Positions 46,776 through 59,042 of a stretch of 64,000 bases of DNA are shown here, piece after piece. Under the pieces are notes generated by a model, which searched no databases, was not told the origin of the DNA, and was given only the letters and a program-made list of their open reading frames with translations. Both the position numbers and the translations under genes were made by a program. The stretch spans positions 151,687,740 through 151,751,739 of the forward strand of contig OV816028.1 in assembly GCA_929113105.1 (NCBI GenBank). The letters run 5' to 3'. Source of the stretch: Agrypnus murinus. Its lineage: Eukaryota > Arthropoda > Insecta > Coleoptera > Elateridae. Every line of letters begins with the position of its first letter. Position 1 is the first letter of the stretch.

Positions 46776-49046
46776 GTACAAAGCAATAGCACCAGATCTG
46801 GGAAGTTGACGAGTTACCTAGTCTACCTATGAGTTTTCCTAGAGTCTACCCTGCCGCCGCTAAATGAGTATTACTCATGCATACTCACCTACTTTTTACT
46901 ACTACAGTTTTATAATGCGCAACGCCGCCAGCTGTAAAATGAAATAGTGGCCCAGTTTCCGCTACAATTGAATTCATAGGAGATTGAATTCGAGTCTAAC
47001 TACTCAACTAGACTAATTGACTGAAATAGGAATCAACAGAATAACACTCTAGGTACGTATTGACAAAAAGTCATTTTTGTATCAGAAAAATGTACACATA
47101 CAGGGGTTAATCCAATCAGATTCGTTAAAAATTTTTAAAATTCAACCATATCAGTAACGTTCTATTGTCCTGGAAAGCTATTGTCTTTGCAGATTTTCTA
47201 TAACCCAGAGCGATTTAAAGTGCTTTCCGGAAATACACATTTTCATTCAGACACTTCACGTCAAAAGGTGACATTTAAATTAAAACGAGAACGCGCGCAC
47301 ACACGCTTACACGTATAAAACATACATACAACCCAAAGCCAACTCTACATGAACTTTCTCTCCGGTATTAACTTACATGCGGGGGCTGGAAATATTTTGA
47401 TATTATTAAAGGGAGGCTTGTATTACAAAAAGGAAGTGAGAAAATAAATCAACCTGAACGTGACATTTTGAGGACATCCTGATGATATTACCAGGGTGTT
47501 ATTGTCGTGTAAATACAAAAGCTCCTGTGATCTCTTTATTATGCGCGCCAGCCGATGTCGAAGATTTGCTGTTTTCGGGCCCGTGACGCGAGACGACGAT
47601 GATGATGATGTGTTATATAGGAAAATACTGCTTTGGACGTCTTTGCAAATTGGTTTTTCTCTGTATATTCAGTAGCCGCGCGCTTGGTACGGTAAATTTG
47701 TACGCTTAATTATTATACTTAAGACTTACCAACTTACCCATCCACCCACCGACCGTCGAGAAAAGCGACGCGACCCGATTAAACTTTACCGCTTTATCTT
47801 TTAAGATGATTATAATGGACTTTAACAGATGCAAAATTGCTTACTGAATTTAGCAACAAAGTAACGAGTTCTAGTGTCCCCAGACGTGTCTTCAATTATA
47901 AATGCACCCTCTTAGTCACAATCCTTGTAACATCCTTCAGATCCTAACTAACTTATGTTGTTATTCTGTCTCCTCCACGAAATCCCCGATTCTTATTTAA
48001 GAGACAGAGCATTCGCCTAGTGGTGGAGGCGGTGGAATATAGTCTACACTTGCAAACAGGAAAATAATGCATCACGTCGAGAGAAACATATAAAATTCCG
48101 TATGCGGAGAGCGTACACTTATTACCTGTGTTTTTGTGCTGAAACACAGTTGGAATATTTCCAAAAGTAGAGCACTATTTATGAGCAAGCCCTCTCACTC
48201 CGCACTCTACTTACATGTAGATAAACGGCGACAAAAGCGTGGCTTTTGAGAACTTGCTGAAATTGCATTTTCACTTCGGCTAGAAAATGAACAGAAAATG
48301 CAAAAATATTATATAAAACAAGCCGTAGGTAATCTTTTCCAACATGACGTTGTAAAAATTTTACCCCGTTGAATAATTTGGCGAAATTTATGTTGATGAT
48401 GATATATTGACATAAAAAAGATTTATTTAGCGTGAAATTGAAATGCTCGGGCCTCATACGAATTTCAAACTAACTTATGAATAATGAGTCAGAAAATATT
48501 TTATACTTTACTCTTCTTCATCGTTCTGTTTTTCATAGACTCAATTTTCCAATTTGATAATGTAGTAGGTAGTAGTAGTAGGTTGGCGGTAATTGTTGGT
48601 TATTATTAGGCAATCGAATAATCCTCAAGCTTTAATGTCTCTGATGTATTGAAATGATATCGTTGAAATCGTTTCAGCTTATTGCTTCCATTTAAAACAA
48701 ATTTTAGGTTAATTGAGATTTATTATTAGGGTCTGAAGCTGTATAGCTATTATATATGATGTTATTGCTTGTTCTACAAGAGGGTGGAGTGATCTACTCC
48801 TACTTTGTTCGACTTGTTCGCGGTGCAATGTAGTAGTTGTAAAACAACGATAATTTGATTAAGGAGTACACGATCGTGATAGGTTTTTTTAAAGGGCGGT
48901 TGAAGATTTTATTACTTTACTTCTTAGTATTTTCGCATTTCATTGGTAATGTAAAAATGTTCCGATAATCCGGTGTGTGTAATCTATTTTAATAAAAATT
49001 TAGAATAACGCATATTATAAATTCAATTACGCAATGTCCACGGCAT
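46776..49046. other. Unassigned DNA
   Basis: No gene is supported. Around 47530-47790 the sequence is GC-richer with several CpGs and a GATGATGATG run. It could be regulatory, but nothing diagnostic is present. Confidence 0.35.
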
Positions 49047-49582
49047 GATTACAATAAAAAACCCTCGTGACAAATGGTGGAGGTGCCGGTTCAGAGGATA
49101 CATATCTCTTTATTGCTTCATTAACTGCTTTGTCATCGATTCATTATTGCATTATCGATAAATACCATCAAATCTGGACTCTTATGAGAGGACGAGGGTG
49201 GGGGCAACTAAAACAAAATAATTAGGACGTTTGAATAATATGCATTAGATAATCGATTTTCATTTTATTAAGAGCACCTTTTCGTAACTCATCATACGGA
49301 TGTTGCCAGGATGGAGTGAAAAGGGATCATCGAAAGCTCGGAACTGAGAAATTTACAGTTACAGACATTCTATTAGTAACAAAAACGCGATGTGAACATG
49401 CTTTTAATAGCTCTTGGCTGGGTGATTTTAGACAGTTGTAATTCCATTATAGAAAGCGGCAAAAAATCGGTAGTACCAAAAAAAAACAATAAAATCCACC
49501 ATCATCATAACTTTTGAATTTTTAGTTTTCTTCATGCTTACAATACAGGTCCTCGTGACAAATGGTGGAGGTGCCGGGTCAG
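49047..49582 (+). repeat. Duplicated LTR-end and primer-site-like motif, about 489 bp apart
   Basis: A 27-bp identical core occurs at 49063-49089 and 49551-49577. It begins CCTCGTGACAAATGG and ends TGGAGGTGCCGG. TTACAATA precedes it at nearly the same distance in both. A CA end followed closely by TGG and a GC-rich word is what an LTR end next to a tRNA primer site looks like, so the two copies may mark repeated LTR ends. No retroelement coding sequence lies between them. Confidence 0.4.
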
Positions 49583-50121
49583 CAATCCTTGATTTTATTT
49601 TAAGATTTTGTAATTTCATGTAATACCACTACCACTTGCCAGAATACTAAATTAAGTATTTCTGTATTGGCAGAACAGACCCAATAGACAATTTTGAGCA
49701 GTTTTCTTGTGCCGCCATCTATTGGATTCTTCTGTCATTCTGACCAGATAATGAATACTCTTTTCCTATTGATGTGACTACACGATGTTAGGCGATTTCG
49801 TGAAACGTTCAAAACTAAAGTTCTCTGGATTTAATTTTTTTATTTAAAGTCGTGGATAAAACAAGGCTTAAAATATTTTCTTATAATCATGATGAGTATA
49901 TTGTCTGGTAACTCTTATCGATCTATTCTCATTCTTGACAAAACGAATTAATTGCACTGTAAGTTTTTACTTCTTTTTATTCCAAAATTTTAAGATTTGA
50001 CATATATATTTTTCCTGTAGTATATATTCCTATATATCATTCCCATCGTATATTGAAACTTGTAGACAGTTTTGTAAATCATTGAATAGTTTCATACAAT
50101 GAAATATAATATAAATATAAA
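49583..50121. other. Unassigned AT-rich DNA
   Basis: Nothing recognised. Confidence 0.4.
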
Positions 50122-50489
50122 GATTAGTTAAAGTTTCACAAGTTTTATTAATATCTTAACATGACAATATTGTTTCGACACTTTGTGTCATTATCAAAGG
50201 TAGATCAGATTGATAAACAAACACGTTGCTAAGGATAAATACATACAGAAAATAGGTAACTAGATACAATACATAACAAAAACTAAATATCTAACACTTC
50301 TAATAAAGGAGAATTACTAAGCTCAGTTTGTTCATTCATTAAAGGTACTGTGCGTTTATGTCTGTATATTTCAAAAGCTTCTAAAATGTCTAATTTGTGT
50401 TTGTCGTTGCAAAAATGTAAGAATTTAATGTTGTTTTGAGGTGTCATTGGGTGGTTCTGTTCCAAAATGTGTTTAGCATAATTGCTTTA
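50122..50489 (-). mobile_element. Penelope-like retroelement 3' end
   Basis: Read on the minus strand this is the end of the coding region (50489 to 50283), a short untranslated stretch, and a terminal sequence shared with 27143-27406. The terminal part holds a hammerhead-like fold near 50158-50207. The reverse transcriptase is missing, so this is a truncated copy. Confidence 0.65.
50283..50489 (-). pseudogene. C-terminal part of a Penelope-like GIY-YIG endonuclease
   Basis: The frame reads SNYAKHILEQNHPM, then NNIKFLHFCNDKHKLDILEA, then LMNEQTELSNSPLLE, and stops at 50283. The KLD-LE-LEIY and LNEQ-x-x-x-NSPLL pattern is what I know from the C-terminus of Penelope-like polyproteins, after the GIY-YIG core. 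That domain nicks DNA at the insertion site. The ATG at 50463-50465 is internal: homology extends upstream of it. The GIY and YIG residues themselves are not in this fragment. Confidence 0.6.
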
Positions 50490-53195
50490 TAAGTTTAGCT
50501 GAGAGTAGTAATTCCCATTTTATTTATTTCCAATTGCAATCCCTATTAATGAACAGGCCAGTCAATAATAACTATTAAATTTTCAATTTAAAACTCCAAC
50601 ACAACTCTGACTACTCAACACGAATAGCAATTAAAAAAACTTCCTCTCATTTATATTCCTTTCAGGTCAAGTATTATAACTATTTAATCCAAGCATAATG
50701 ATTTAACAAAAAAAACTACTGAATATGAGAGAAAAGAAAAACTAGTTTGGATAGCCCTCCAGTTTCAGCATTTCAGCAAAAGGGTTAATCCAAACTTATA
50801 CACGTAATAACCTGAAAATAATTAGAATTTTAATAAAAGTTCAGCTTCGCCCTGGCGAAAAGTCTCCCAAAAAAATAAACTGCTAGAAATAAACACGAAT
50901 TCACCGGAAGTGGCTCCAGACAGCGGAAATACACTCTGCCTCCTGATTATTTATTATTATGGCGTAAAAACTTTTTTTTTGAAGGGGATGCATTGTGTTT
51001 CACTCTAATATTCGTTGGTTTTATTACGCATTTTTTTATTACACACACATGTATATGCCAGAGTGCGAGATTTCACACACCCTCAAAATGTGAACTCATA
51101 AACGGAAAAATTTGTATGCGTGATACTTTTTTTATATCTATCGCTGAATTTCCAACTAAAATAAAATTTTCCAAAATAAATATTTTTCTCGGCACAAGCT
51201 GCAGCTCATGGGAAGATGATGAAATGGAGGAATTCTACTACTCACTCTTGCGATCAAACGTACCAAATATATTATTCAATTCAAATTGGTTATTCACCCT
51301 TCAAAGGGTATAAGCAAGGCAATAGGGAATCTCGACACAAATTACTGAAATTGCCTTTCGGATGACCGTGGTTAGAACTAAACTGGACGACTATTGGGGC
51401 GGACAGTGCATTTTTCGGATCTTCCTCTCTCTGTGAGTATGTATGTGAGTGCTACAGACAGTTCTAGGGGATATGGATGTGATGCATGGGCACTGTGCCC
51501 TCTCCTCTCGCTCGGTGAAAACCACTTTTGGCTTACGTGTGAAGTGGTGAATTCGAGCAGCTCGACTGTTACATAAAAGGAATGCTCTTAATAGATTAAA
51601 TGCTTTTTGGAAATAATCTTTTTCCTTCTTCTTAACATAAAGTTTCCTAGAGGAACTTAGCGAATCTTCTTTTTTACACACCCCCAACTTTAGTTTTTTA
51701 TGGCTCTTTATCTCGATGCATTTTTCAGACTTGAATTTGCGAATATTAAAATAAATTATTTTATTTATATATTTATAATTTAATAATTATAGAGACAATT
51801 GTCCAAAACCACAAAAATGACCCTAAATAGCTTAAGGTTATGCTAGAGTGGATAAACCTTAAGTTAACTATTAATAAAACAAAATTCAATTAAAGCTGAG
51901 AATGTATTCAAATGTCTAAAACAGTATTGTATTTTGTTTAAAAACGTTCGTATTTAAAAACGACTTCTGTCATCGGTTAATTGTTTAATATTAAAATATG
52001 GGTAAGTTTTAAAATATAAGCGTTTCGTTAGTTTATAATTTTCATGATTTTGATTATGAAGTTAAAACTAGTTCTTCTAATTAGGATCAACTTGGTGATG
52101 TAAAGTTTCTTATGTCGTTACGTTAGCTAGTTTTTAAGAACTTATCAGATTAATTTTTAATAAAACTATTTCAAATGTTTTATTATGTGTTCATGATTCA
52201 TTTAGGAGATAAAATTATTATATAAGAATTAGTAACCGACATTGTATAATCGTTCGTCATCTTTGTACATAATCTTGTGTATATTTAAATAAATTATATA
52301 ATACCTATGATGTAAACAAAGTGTCTATTTTTAATTTATTAGATCAGAACAGGTCAATCTGAACCATGTAATCAAAGAGAGCACTTATTGCGATTTTCAA
52401 ATAGTAGCAGTTATATTGTAAAGTATTAACGTAAGTCTTGTTTAAATTGTATACAAAATTTAAATTAAAAGATGTAAAAGTGAATTAATTACATTAAAGT
52501 GTTGGGTTGCGTCCCAAACAATTTAGTTAACACTAAATCCGATAATGCTGTTTTATTAGAAGATGTATTTATTCGCCGAAATTACTGGAGTGTATAATAA
52601 AAGTAGCTCCTGGAAATTATAATTCAAATGCATTATTAAAAGTAAAATGTCAAAATTTAGCCGTTATAAAATAAGAAAAAGGTATTCTACGAGTATTAAA
52701 ATAAAAAGGCAAAGTTTAGCCGTTTATCAAATTCAGCAAACAACTGAATTTATCACGTGTTTGTAAAATTTTCTAAACCGGCCGACGCGAGCTATGACAT
52801 TGGAAATGGTATCAGAGTACAAAATATGTAAAGTAATAATTGTGACGCAAATTGAGTTAATTCCAATTCTTATTTCCTTATAAAAATATCCACTATGAAC
52901 AAGGTCATGTTTAAATGGAAAACTTGAAGAAATAACACGAACTTCTGGAACTTTAACAGGCTTTATAACCCTTAAGGGGGAGAAGTTGATCTTATAACTT
53001 CTTATACAGTCTAATAATGTCGGGAACTACACTTTAAAAAGACAAAGCCCACAATAAATAGTACACCGTACGGAATAATTTCTCTTGGTGCTGACACGCA
53101 ACTACTGTTCTCAATATATATGCCAGTTATTGATGTAACTACTATTACTGGAATTACAGTGGACTGGGTGCCGGAGGCTATCAGACTTATGTACA
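50490..53195. other. Unassigned DNA
   Basis: No gene is supported. Open frames at 50993-51313 and 51391-51687 are on opposite strands and carry no motif. The segment 51700-52500 is very AT-rich. Confidence 0.4.
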
Positions 53196-54960
53196 AACCA
53201 CAATACTCTCTTATCTTTGGAGCCGTTTTTATCTTTAATTTAAAATAAACAACACTTTAAGCACTCTTTCTTTATTTAGTCTATTCCAACCCGAGACAAG
53301 AATACCCTGTTGTCTTTGGAGCCCGCTTTTATCTTGCCTTTAATTTAAAATAAATAACATTTTAAACACTTTTGATTTATTTAGTCGATTCCTGCTCGAA
53401 ACCACAATACGCTGTTATCTTTGGAGCCCGCTTTTATCTTTTATTTTGCTTTAAAAAAATAACTCTTTAAGCACTCTTGTTTTATTTAGTCGATTTTTGT
53501 CCTAAACCACAATACGCTGTTATCTTTGGAGCCCGCTTTTATCTTTTATCTTGCCTTTAATTTAAAATAAATAACACTTTAAGCACTTTTGATTTATTTA
53601 GTCGATTCCTGCTAGAAACCACATTACGCTGTTACCTTTGGAGCCCGCTCTTATCTTTCCTTTTGCTTTAAAATAGATAACTCTTTAAGCACTCTCGTTT
53701 TATTTAGTCTATTCCTGCTCGAACCATAATACTATGATGTCTTTGGTGCCCGCTTTTATCTTGCCTTTAATTTAAAATAAATAACACTTTAAGCACTCTT
53801 GTTTTATTTAGTCGATTTTTGTCCGAAATCACAATACGCTGTTATCTCTGAAGCCCACTTTTCTCTTTTATCTAGCCTTTAATTTAAAATAAATAATATT
53901 TTAAGCACTCTTGTTTTATTTAGTCGATTCCTGCCCGAGATCACAACGCGTTGTTTTCTTTGGAGCACACTTTTATCTTTTATCTTGCCTTTAAGTTAAA
54001 ATAAATAACTTTTTAAGCACTTTGGTTATCTTTGGACGCTGTTATCTTTGGAGCTCGCTTTTATCTTTCATCTTGCCTTTAATTTAAAATAAATAATATT
54101 TTAAGCACTCTTGTTTTATTATTTCGTCGATTCCTGCCCGAGATCACAACACGCTGTTATCTTTGGAGACAGCTTTTATCTTTAATTTAAAATAAAAACA
54201 CTTTAAACACTCTTGCTTTATTTAGTCCATTCCAACCCGAGACCAGAATACGCTGTTGTCTTTGGAGCCCGCTTTTATCTTGCCTTTAATTTAAAATAAA
54301 TAACACTTTAAACACTTTTATTTTATTTAGTCGATTCCTGACCGAGATCACAACACGCTGTTTCCTTTGGAGCACACTTTTATCTTTTATCTTGCCTTTA
54401 AGTTAAAATAAATAACTTTTTAAGCACTCTGGTTATCTTTGGACGCTGTTGTTATCTTTGGAGCCCACTTTTATCTTTTATCTTGCTTTTAATTTAGAAC
54501 AAATAATACTTAGGCACTCTTGTTTTATTTCTTCGATTCCTGCCCGAGATCACAACACGCTGTTATCTTTTATCTTGCCTTTAATTTAAAATAAATAACT
54601 TTTTAAGCACTCTGGTTATCTTTGGACGCTGTAGTTATCTTTGGAGCCCACTTTTATCTTTTATCTTGCCTTTAATTCAGAATAAATAATACTTTAAGCA
54701 TTCTTGCTTTATTTAGTCGATTCCTGTCCGAGATCACCACACGCTGTTATCTTTGGAGTCCTCTTTTATCTTTCATCTTGCCTTTAATTTAAAATATAGA
54801 ACACTTTAAGCACTCTTGTTTTATTTAGTCGGTTCCTGCCCTAGACCACAATATGCTGTTATCTTTAGAGCCCGCTTTTATCTTTTATTTTGTCTTTAAT
54901 TTAAAATTAATAACACTTTAGCACTCTTGCTTTATTAGTCGATTCCTGTCCAAGATTATT
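53196..54960. repeat. Satellite of about 17 units, 95-115 bp each
   Basis: Each unit has CTGTTATCTTTGGAGCCCGC, TTTTATCTTGCCTTTAATTT, AAATAAATAACACTTTAAGC and ACTCTTGTTTTATTTAGTCG, then a variable TTCCTGCCCGAGATCACAA. Anchors lie near 53212, 53311, 53420, 53522, 53636, 53740, 53843, 53952, 54047, 54154, 54258, 54361, 54455, 54561, 54640, 54747 and 54859. Some units have an inner duplication (TTATCTTTGGACGCTGTT) that recurs every third or fourth unit in the second half, a hint of higher-order structure. No coding potential. Confidence 0.85.
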
Positions 54961-56599
54961 TGTTTACATTTTTGATAATTAAAATATCACTCTAACACAG
55001 GTCACATAAAAGAATTTTACGCAATTCAACAGCATACCGATATTTAATCAAAAGCGCTACTATGAATTTAGTTGCAGCGACAATTAAACTACCACTTTAT
55101 TTCACACAGACCGGCATTGCGCATTATACAACTGCGCTGAACCAATTTCGCATAATTTTTTTATCCAACTAAGTAATAACAAAACGAGTGTAAAACTTGT
55201 ACAAATTGCAACTCCATAATGTCCCAATTCGCAGCTTTCATTATTCTTGATGAGTGTTCTTTACATATTGAGACCTATGTAGCTTTTGAAGTTATTTTTT
55301 TTACTTTACAAATGTAAAATAGCCTTTTTTGTGTAGAACTTGAAATTAAAGTTTTCATGCCCATAATAAATTATTTTCTTTATTTCGTATGTGTATACGT
55401 CACACTAAATACCGGCCTCAGACGGCCTGATCATTCCTCGTACTCATACGAAATCAATAGATGCGAAGGATGTTTCGAAAAACATACCTCATGTAAAAGA
55501 GACTTTTGAACTAACGCAGTATTAAAATCGTAAAATTCAATTCAGACAAACAAATGTTCCAGTATGGAAATTGAAGGAAAACAATTCACATCATAGAGAG
55601 AGAGTTCATGACAGATAAACCCTACTACTTGTTAAGAGTTAAACGATTTCCTTGAAAAATGGGAATTTTCAATTTGGATTATTTAACTTCAAATATATAT
55701 TCTTTCCTTTTGCGTTACAAGTGAATAGAAGAAAAAACAAATTTACAACCAAATAACATTATTCTTCCTTTAGAGAACTTCCAGATAGCTGCAGATAAAT
55801 CTTAAAGGTAACCTTTAAAAAAGTAATGTAACAGAAAAACGAACAGTAAGGATAAGCAAACATTAAAAATTCCCGAATTCCTGAAGGTAAGTAATTATTC
55901 TTGTTCACGAGGAGTGTTCGATATAGAAAAGTGAGGTTAAGCGAGAATATTGTTGCGATCATTAATATTTATACACCTTATTATACTTGGAGTGTAATCG
56001 GTTTAAAGCAAAATACGTTTCTAAAAGACTGCAGAAACGTAATCGCATTCCATAACTATTCACCCCTGTCACATATGGAAATCTACGGAATTCGCACCCT
56101 CAGAGTCACAAAAGCTCGCCCCTTTATACTTTAGGGGATGATTTTATTTAAATCTTAACGGAATACCTTCACGTGTCACCATTGAATTTTAAAATTACTA
56201 GACTTCCCTAATGTTAGTTCTTTGTTGTGTGCCAACTGTTAATTAAGAATCAACCAGAATACTAATTTTTTTCTGTTTTCCCAAGAATTCTTGGCAAATA
56301 TTGAAATTAAAAGTGTTAGAGCTGTCGTTCTTGTACATAGTCTCTGCTCGAGATGTTACAAAGTGATTATATGCGTGGTAGCTTTTAAGTGTTTTTAAGT
56401 GCGAGATGTATAGAATGCAAGAACTGTCCAATCTATAAAAGTAATGCAACAATCGAAGACAATGTACTTTACAGGCTATTGTCCCGATTGTCCCTGAAAG
56501 TGCTGTTGTCAATGGCTCACAACTTGCATTCATTACGTAGATACGGACTGATACTAGGCAACGAGAATAATAAAACAAGTTGAATAAATATCCTTAAAT
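54961..56599. other. Unassigned DNA
   Basis: Overlapping open frames on both strands at 55759-56134 and 56243-56583 have no recognisable motif. Confidence 0.4.
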
Positions 56600-57306
56600 C
56601 AAAAATAAGTTTATGTTTTATTTGATCTTAATAAAATAAGTAGATTGCCCTCAAAAGCTAACTCAACAGCTCCCGCAACTACATTTCGTGACCCCTCGTT
56701 CCTGAAGAAAAATTTAGCAGCACTGGTCTTTGCCTGCTACCCTGAATTCTCCAGGTGAACCACTACTAGTTCTCCCTTCATCGTCTGTCATCAACTACTA
56801 CTCGACGTCTGTCATCGTGAGATCCTGCTACCTGCTTCGCTTGCGTGACTTGTCGTGGCTGGTTAGAGGTGACCGTTGGAACCGGAACTAGTGCTCCTTC
56901 TCATCCGATAAGTTTCAAATTATTTTTACTAACTTATTTAATATTTCAAATGGCGACTGTCAAAGTTCCATTTCCAGTTTTTACGAGTAACGATATCGAC
57001 CTGTATTTTATTTTGGTGGAAAGATACTTTACTCGTATGCTGATCAACGATGAGCTCGCCAAATATCATTTGTAAACACTAAACTTGCCTTTCGACGTTT
57101 TAAGAGCTCATCGCGACTTGACCGTTAACCCCCTAGACAACGACCATACACTACCTTGAAACGGGCAGTGATAAAATCTATCCTAGGACCACGAGAATCT
57201 CGAATTAATAACCTTTTGGAGACTCTTCAATTCTCTGGTAGTGTCACAGATCTGGATTTGACTGAGGAATTAACCAAAGACCTTTTAATAGCTAAACTAA
57301 GAACCT
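56600..57306 (+). mobile_element. Ty3/gypsy 5' end: LTR end, leader and gag fragment
   Basis: A putative LTR end, CAACTACA, at about 56679-56686 is followed at once by TTTCGTGACCCC, similar to gypsy primer-binding sites that read TGGTGACCCC. A leader of about 260 bp leads to gag at 56950. The rest of the element is absent before the mariner at 57735. The LTR start is not defined. Confidence 0.5.
56950..57306 (+). pseudogene. Ty3/gypsy gag fragment with a nonsense codon and a frameshift
   Basis: The start at 56950 (MATVKVPFPVF) is preferred over an in-frame ATG at 56845, because gag similarity begins here. It reads DIDLYFILVERYFTRMLI, then KYHL and a TAA at 57073-57075. The same frame continues TLNLPFDVLRAHRDL. 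After a frameshift near 57145 it reads LKRAVIKSILGPRESRINNL, LLETLQFSG and DLLIAKLRT. The pattern matches the N-terminal capsid-type region of insect gypsy polyproteins (W/YF-x-x-VE-x-x-F near the start, then the R-RL--LL block). The fragment is non-functional. Confidence 0.6.
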
Positions 57307-57734
57307 AAAAGACTACGTATTTGAATGACTATATACACTGTAAAAACTCTAAACAGCAAGAATTGTAAACTACAAATGTAGGTATGTAGAGTATACATAT
57401 ATACTGTATGTAGTGCCTGTAATCAAGGATGGCGGAGGAAACTGGAGGAGCCGAATCAATAGCTAAATTAGACACATCTATGGTAAACCAACTATAACGC
57501 AAAAGATCGTGGTACAGATGAAACCGAAGAGAATTTCAAAGAAGGTCTTGAGGTGGAGGAGATAAGAAAACAGGAGACGACCGAAAAAGAAATAGCTAGA
57601 AGCAGTGAAAATGGATCTGAGAAAAGTAAAAGAAGTAAAAAAAAAAGGAAGAACCTACTGAAAAAAATAGAAACCATATGCCTATAAGGCACAGAAGTCC
57701 TAGGCCCGTAAGGCCTTAAGTGTTGCTTTATTTA
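57307..57734. other. Unassigned DNA with a purine-rich tract
   Basis: A plus-strand open stretch at about 57485-57685 is rich in Lys and Glu codons (EEIRKQETTEKEI, KSKRSKKKRK) because the DNA is an A/G-rich tract. It has no start signal, and I do not regard it as a gene. Confidence 0.35.
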
Positions 57735-59042
57735 CGAGGTGAGTAAATTAAGTAATGAGACTGATTTTTTTCAATTTTTTTATTCGAATAGAATTACAAT
57801 TCAATATTGTCTCCCTCAAAATAACTTCCTTGGGAAGCCACACAGCGCTGGAGACGGTTCTTCCAATCCTCATAGCAGTGCTGGAACTCGGATACTGGAA
57901 TAGCCTTCAGCTGGTTGGTTACAGCCGTTTGAATGTTTTCGAGTGTCCCAAAATGAGTTCCTTTGAGGTGGTTTTTCAATTTAGGGAAGAGGAAAAAGTC
58001 ACAAGGACTCAAGTCAGGCGAATGAGGCTGAGGAGCCACAGGAATGTTTTTACTGGCCAAATACTCGTTTATTGAAATTGCTGTGTGACAAGGCGCATTA
58101 TCGTGATGCAACACCCAGTTGTTCTTGATGTTTGATCTCACACGAATGACCCTTTTTCGAAGTTTTTCAAGAACCTCTCGGTAAAAGTGTTGATTGGTCG
58201 TTTGGCCTTGAGGCACAAACTCTTTGTGGACGATTCCCTGGCTATCGGAAAACCAAATCAGCATGCATTTGATCTTCGACTTGCACATTCTTGCTTTTTG
58301 GGCCTTGGGGAGGTTGAAGTGTGCCACTCCATGCCCTGACGCTTGGTTTCCGGGTCGTACTCAAACACCCAAGATTCGTCACCAGTAATGACACGTTCCA
58401 GAAAATGGGGATCATTTCAATCGATTCCAAAAAGTCAAAGCACCTTTCCCTCCTGATGTCTTTTTGGTCTTGCGAAAGGTTTTTTGGAATCATTTTTGCG
58501 CAGATTTTTCTCATTCCCCATTCATTGGTCAAAATCTGATGAACGGTGGTGTGAGTCAAATTCAACTCTTCCCCGATCATTCTAACTGTCAACCGACGAC
58601 CTGAACGCACAAGATCCCGGATTTTGTTGTCATTTTCATCGGTTCTTGAAGATGAAGGCCTTCCGCTTCGTGGTTCATCTTCAATCGACTCTCTTCCTTC
58701 TGAAAATGCCTTAAACCACCGAAACCTGAGCCCTTGACAAAACACTGTCCCGTAGGCCTGCTGAAGTTTTCCAAAAGTTTCCGTTGCACTCATTTGCAAG
58801 TCTGAAGCAAAACCTGATAGCACACCGTTGCTCGAAATTGTTGTCACTCATTTTTAGAACGCACTAGAAAAAACTGTTTCACGAAAAAAAATCGTTACGG
58901 ACAACCAAATGACTTTAGCGAGTTCAAAGTCGTACTGAAGGCGTATCACATGTTCACCTGCCGCTCCCCCAACTCCCGCGTCCGAAGTGTAGCCAGATCG
59001 AACGCTACGTTGCCAGTCTCATTGCTTAATTTACAAACCTCG
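57735..59042 (-). mobile_element. Mariner transposon, complete 1.3-kb copy, mellifera-type
   Basis: The left end CGAGGTGAGTAAATTAAGTA and the right end, read inward as CGAGGTTTGTAAATTAAGCA, are followed on both sides by ATGAGACTG. TA flanks both ends (57733-57734 and 59043-59044), the mariner target duplication. The transposase lies on the minus strand. Length and ends are as expected for a complete element; the gene is broken. Confidence 0.9.
57794..58851 (-). pseudogene. Mariner transposase, multiply frameshifted
   Basis: The natural start is ATG at 58851 (MSDNNFEQRCAIRFCF). The reading then shifts near 58795 to MSATETFGKLQQAYG, WFKAFSEGRESIEDEPRSG and LTVRMIGEELNLTHTT. It shifts near 58410 to ERVITGDESWVFEYD, and near 58310 to SKIKCMLIWF and the C-terminal half, which ends GNYF-like (GSYFEGDNIEL). 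The N-terminal part binds the inverted repeats through helix-turn-helix motifs. The catalytic acids are visible: Asp in TGDESW (58378-58380), Asp in HHDNAPCH (58100-58102) and Asp in PCDFFLF (57998-58000). The last two have 33 residues between them, not the 34 of the DD34D family, because the PQPHSPD stretch is one residue short. Transposase activity is lost. Confidence 0.9.

Noticed and set aside
47530..47790. CpG-containing GC-richer patch as a promoter
   Set aside because: No TATA/Inr arrangement or downstream exon could be identified, so only noted.
53196..54960. CRISPR-like array
   Set aside because: Units are contiguous with no spacer sequence; tandem satellite.
57485..57685. Lys/Glu-rich open stretch as a coiled-coil protein
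   Set aside because: The peptide reflects an A/G-rich DNA tract; no start signal and stops at both sides.
57794..58075. Plus-strand 106-codon open frame at 57755-58075
   Set aside because: Antisense shadow of the transposase C-terminal half.
58321..58539. Plus-strand open frames over the mariner
   Set aside because: They are complementary shadows of the minus-strand transposase.
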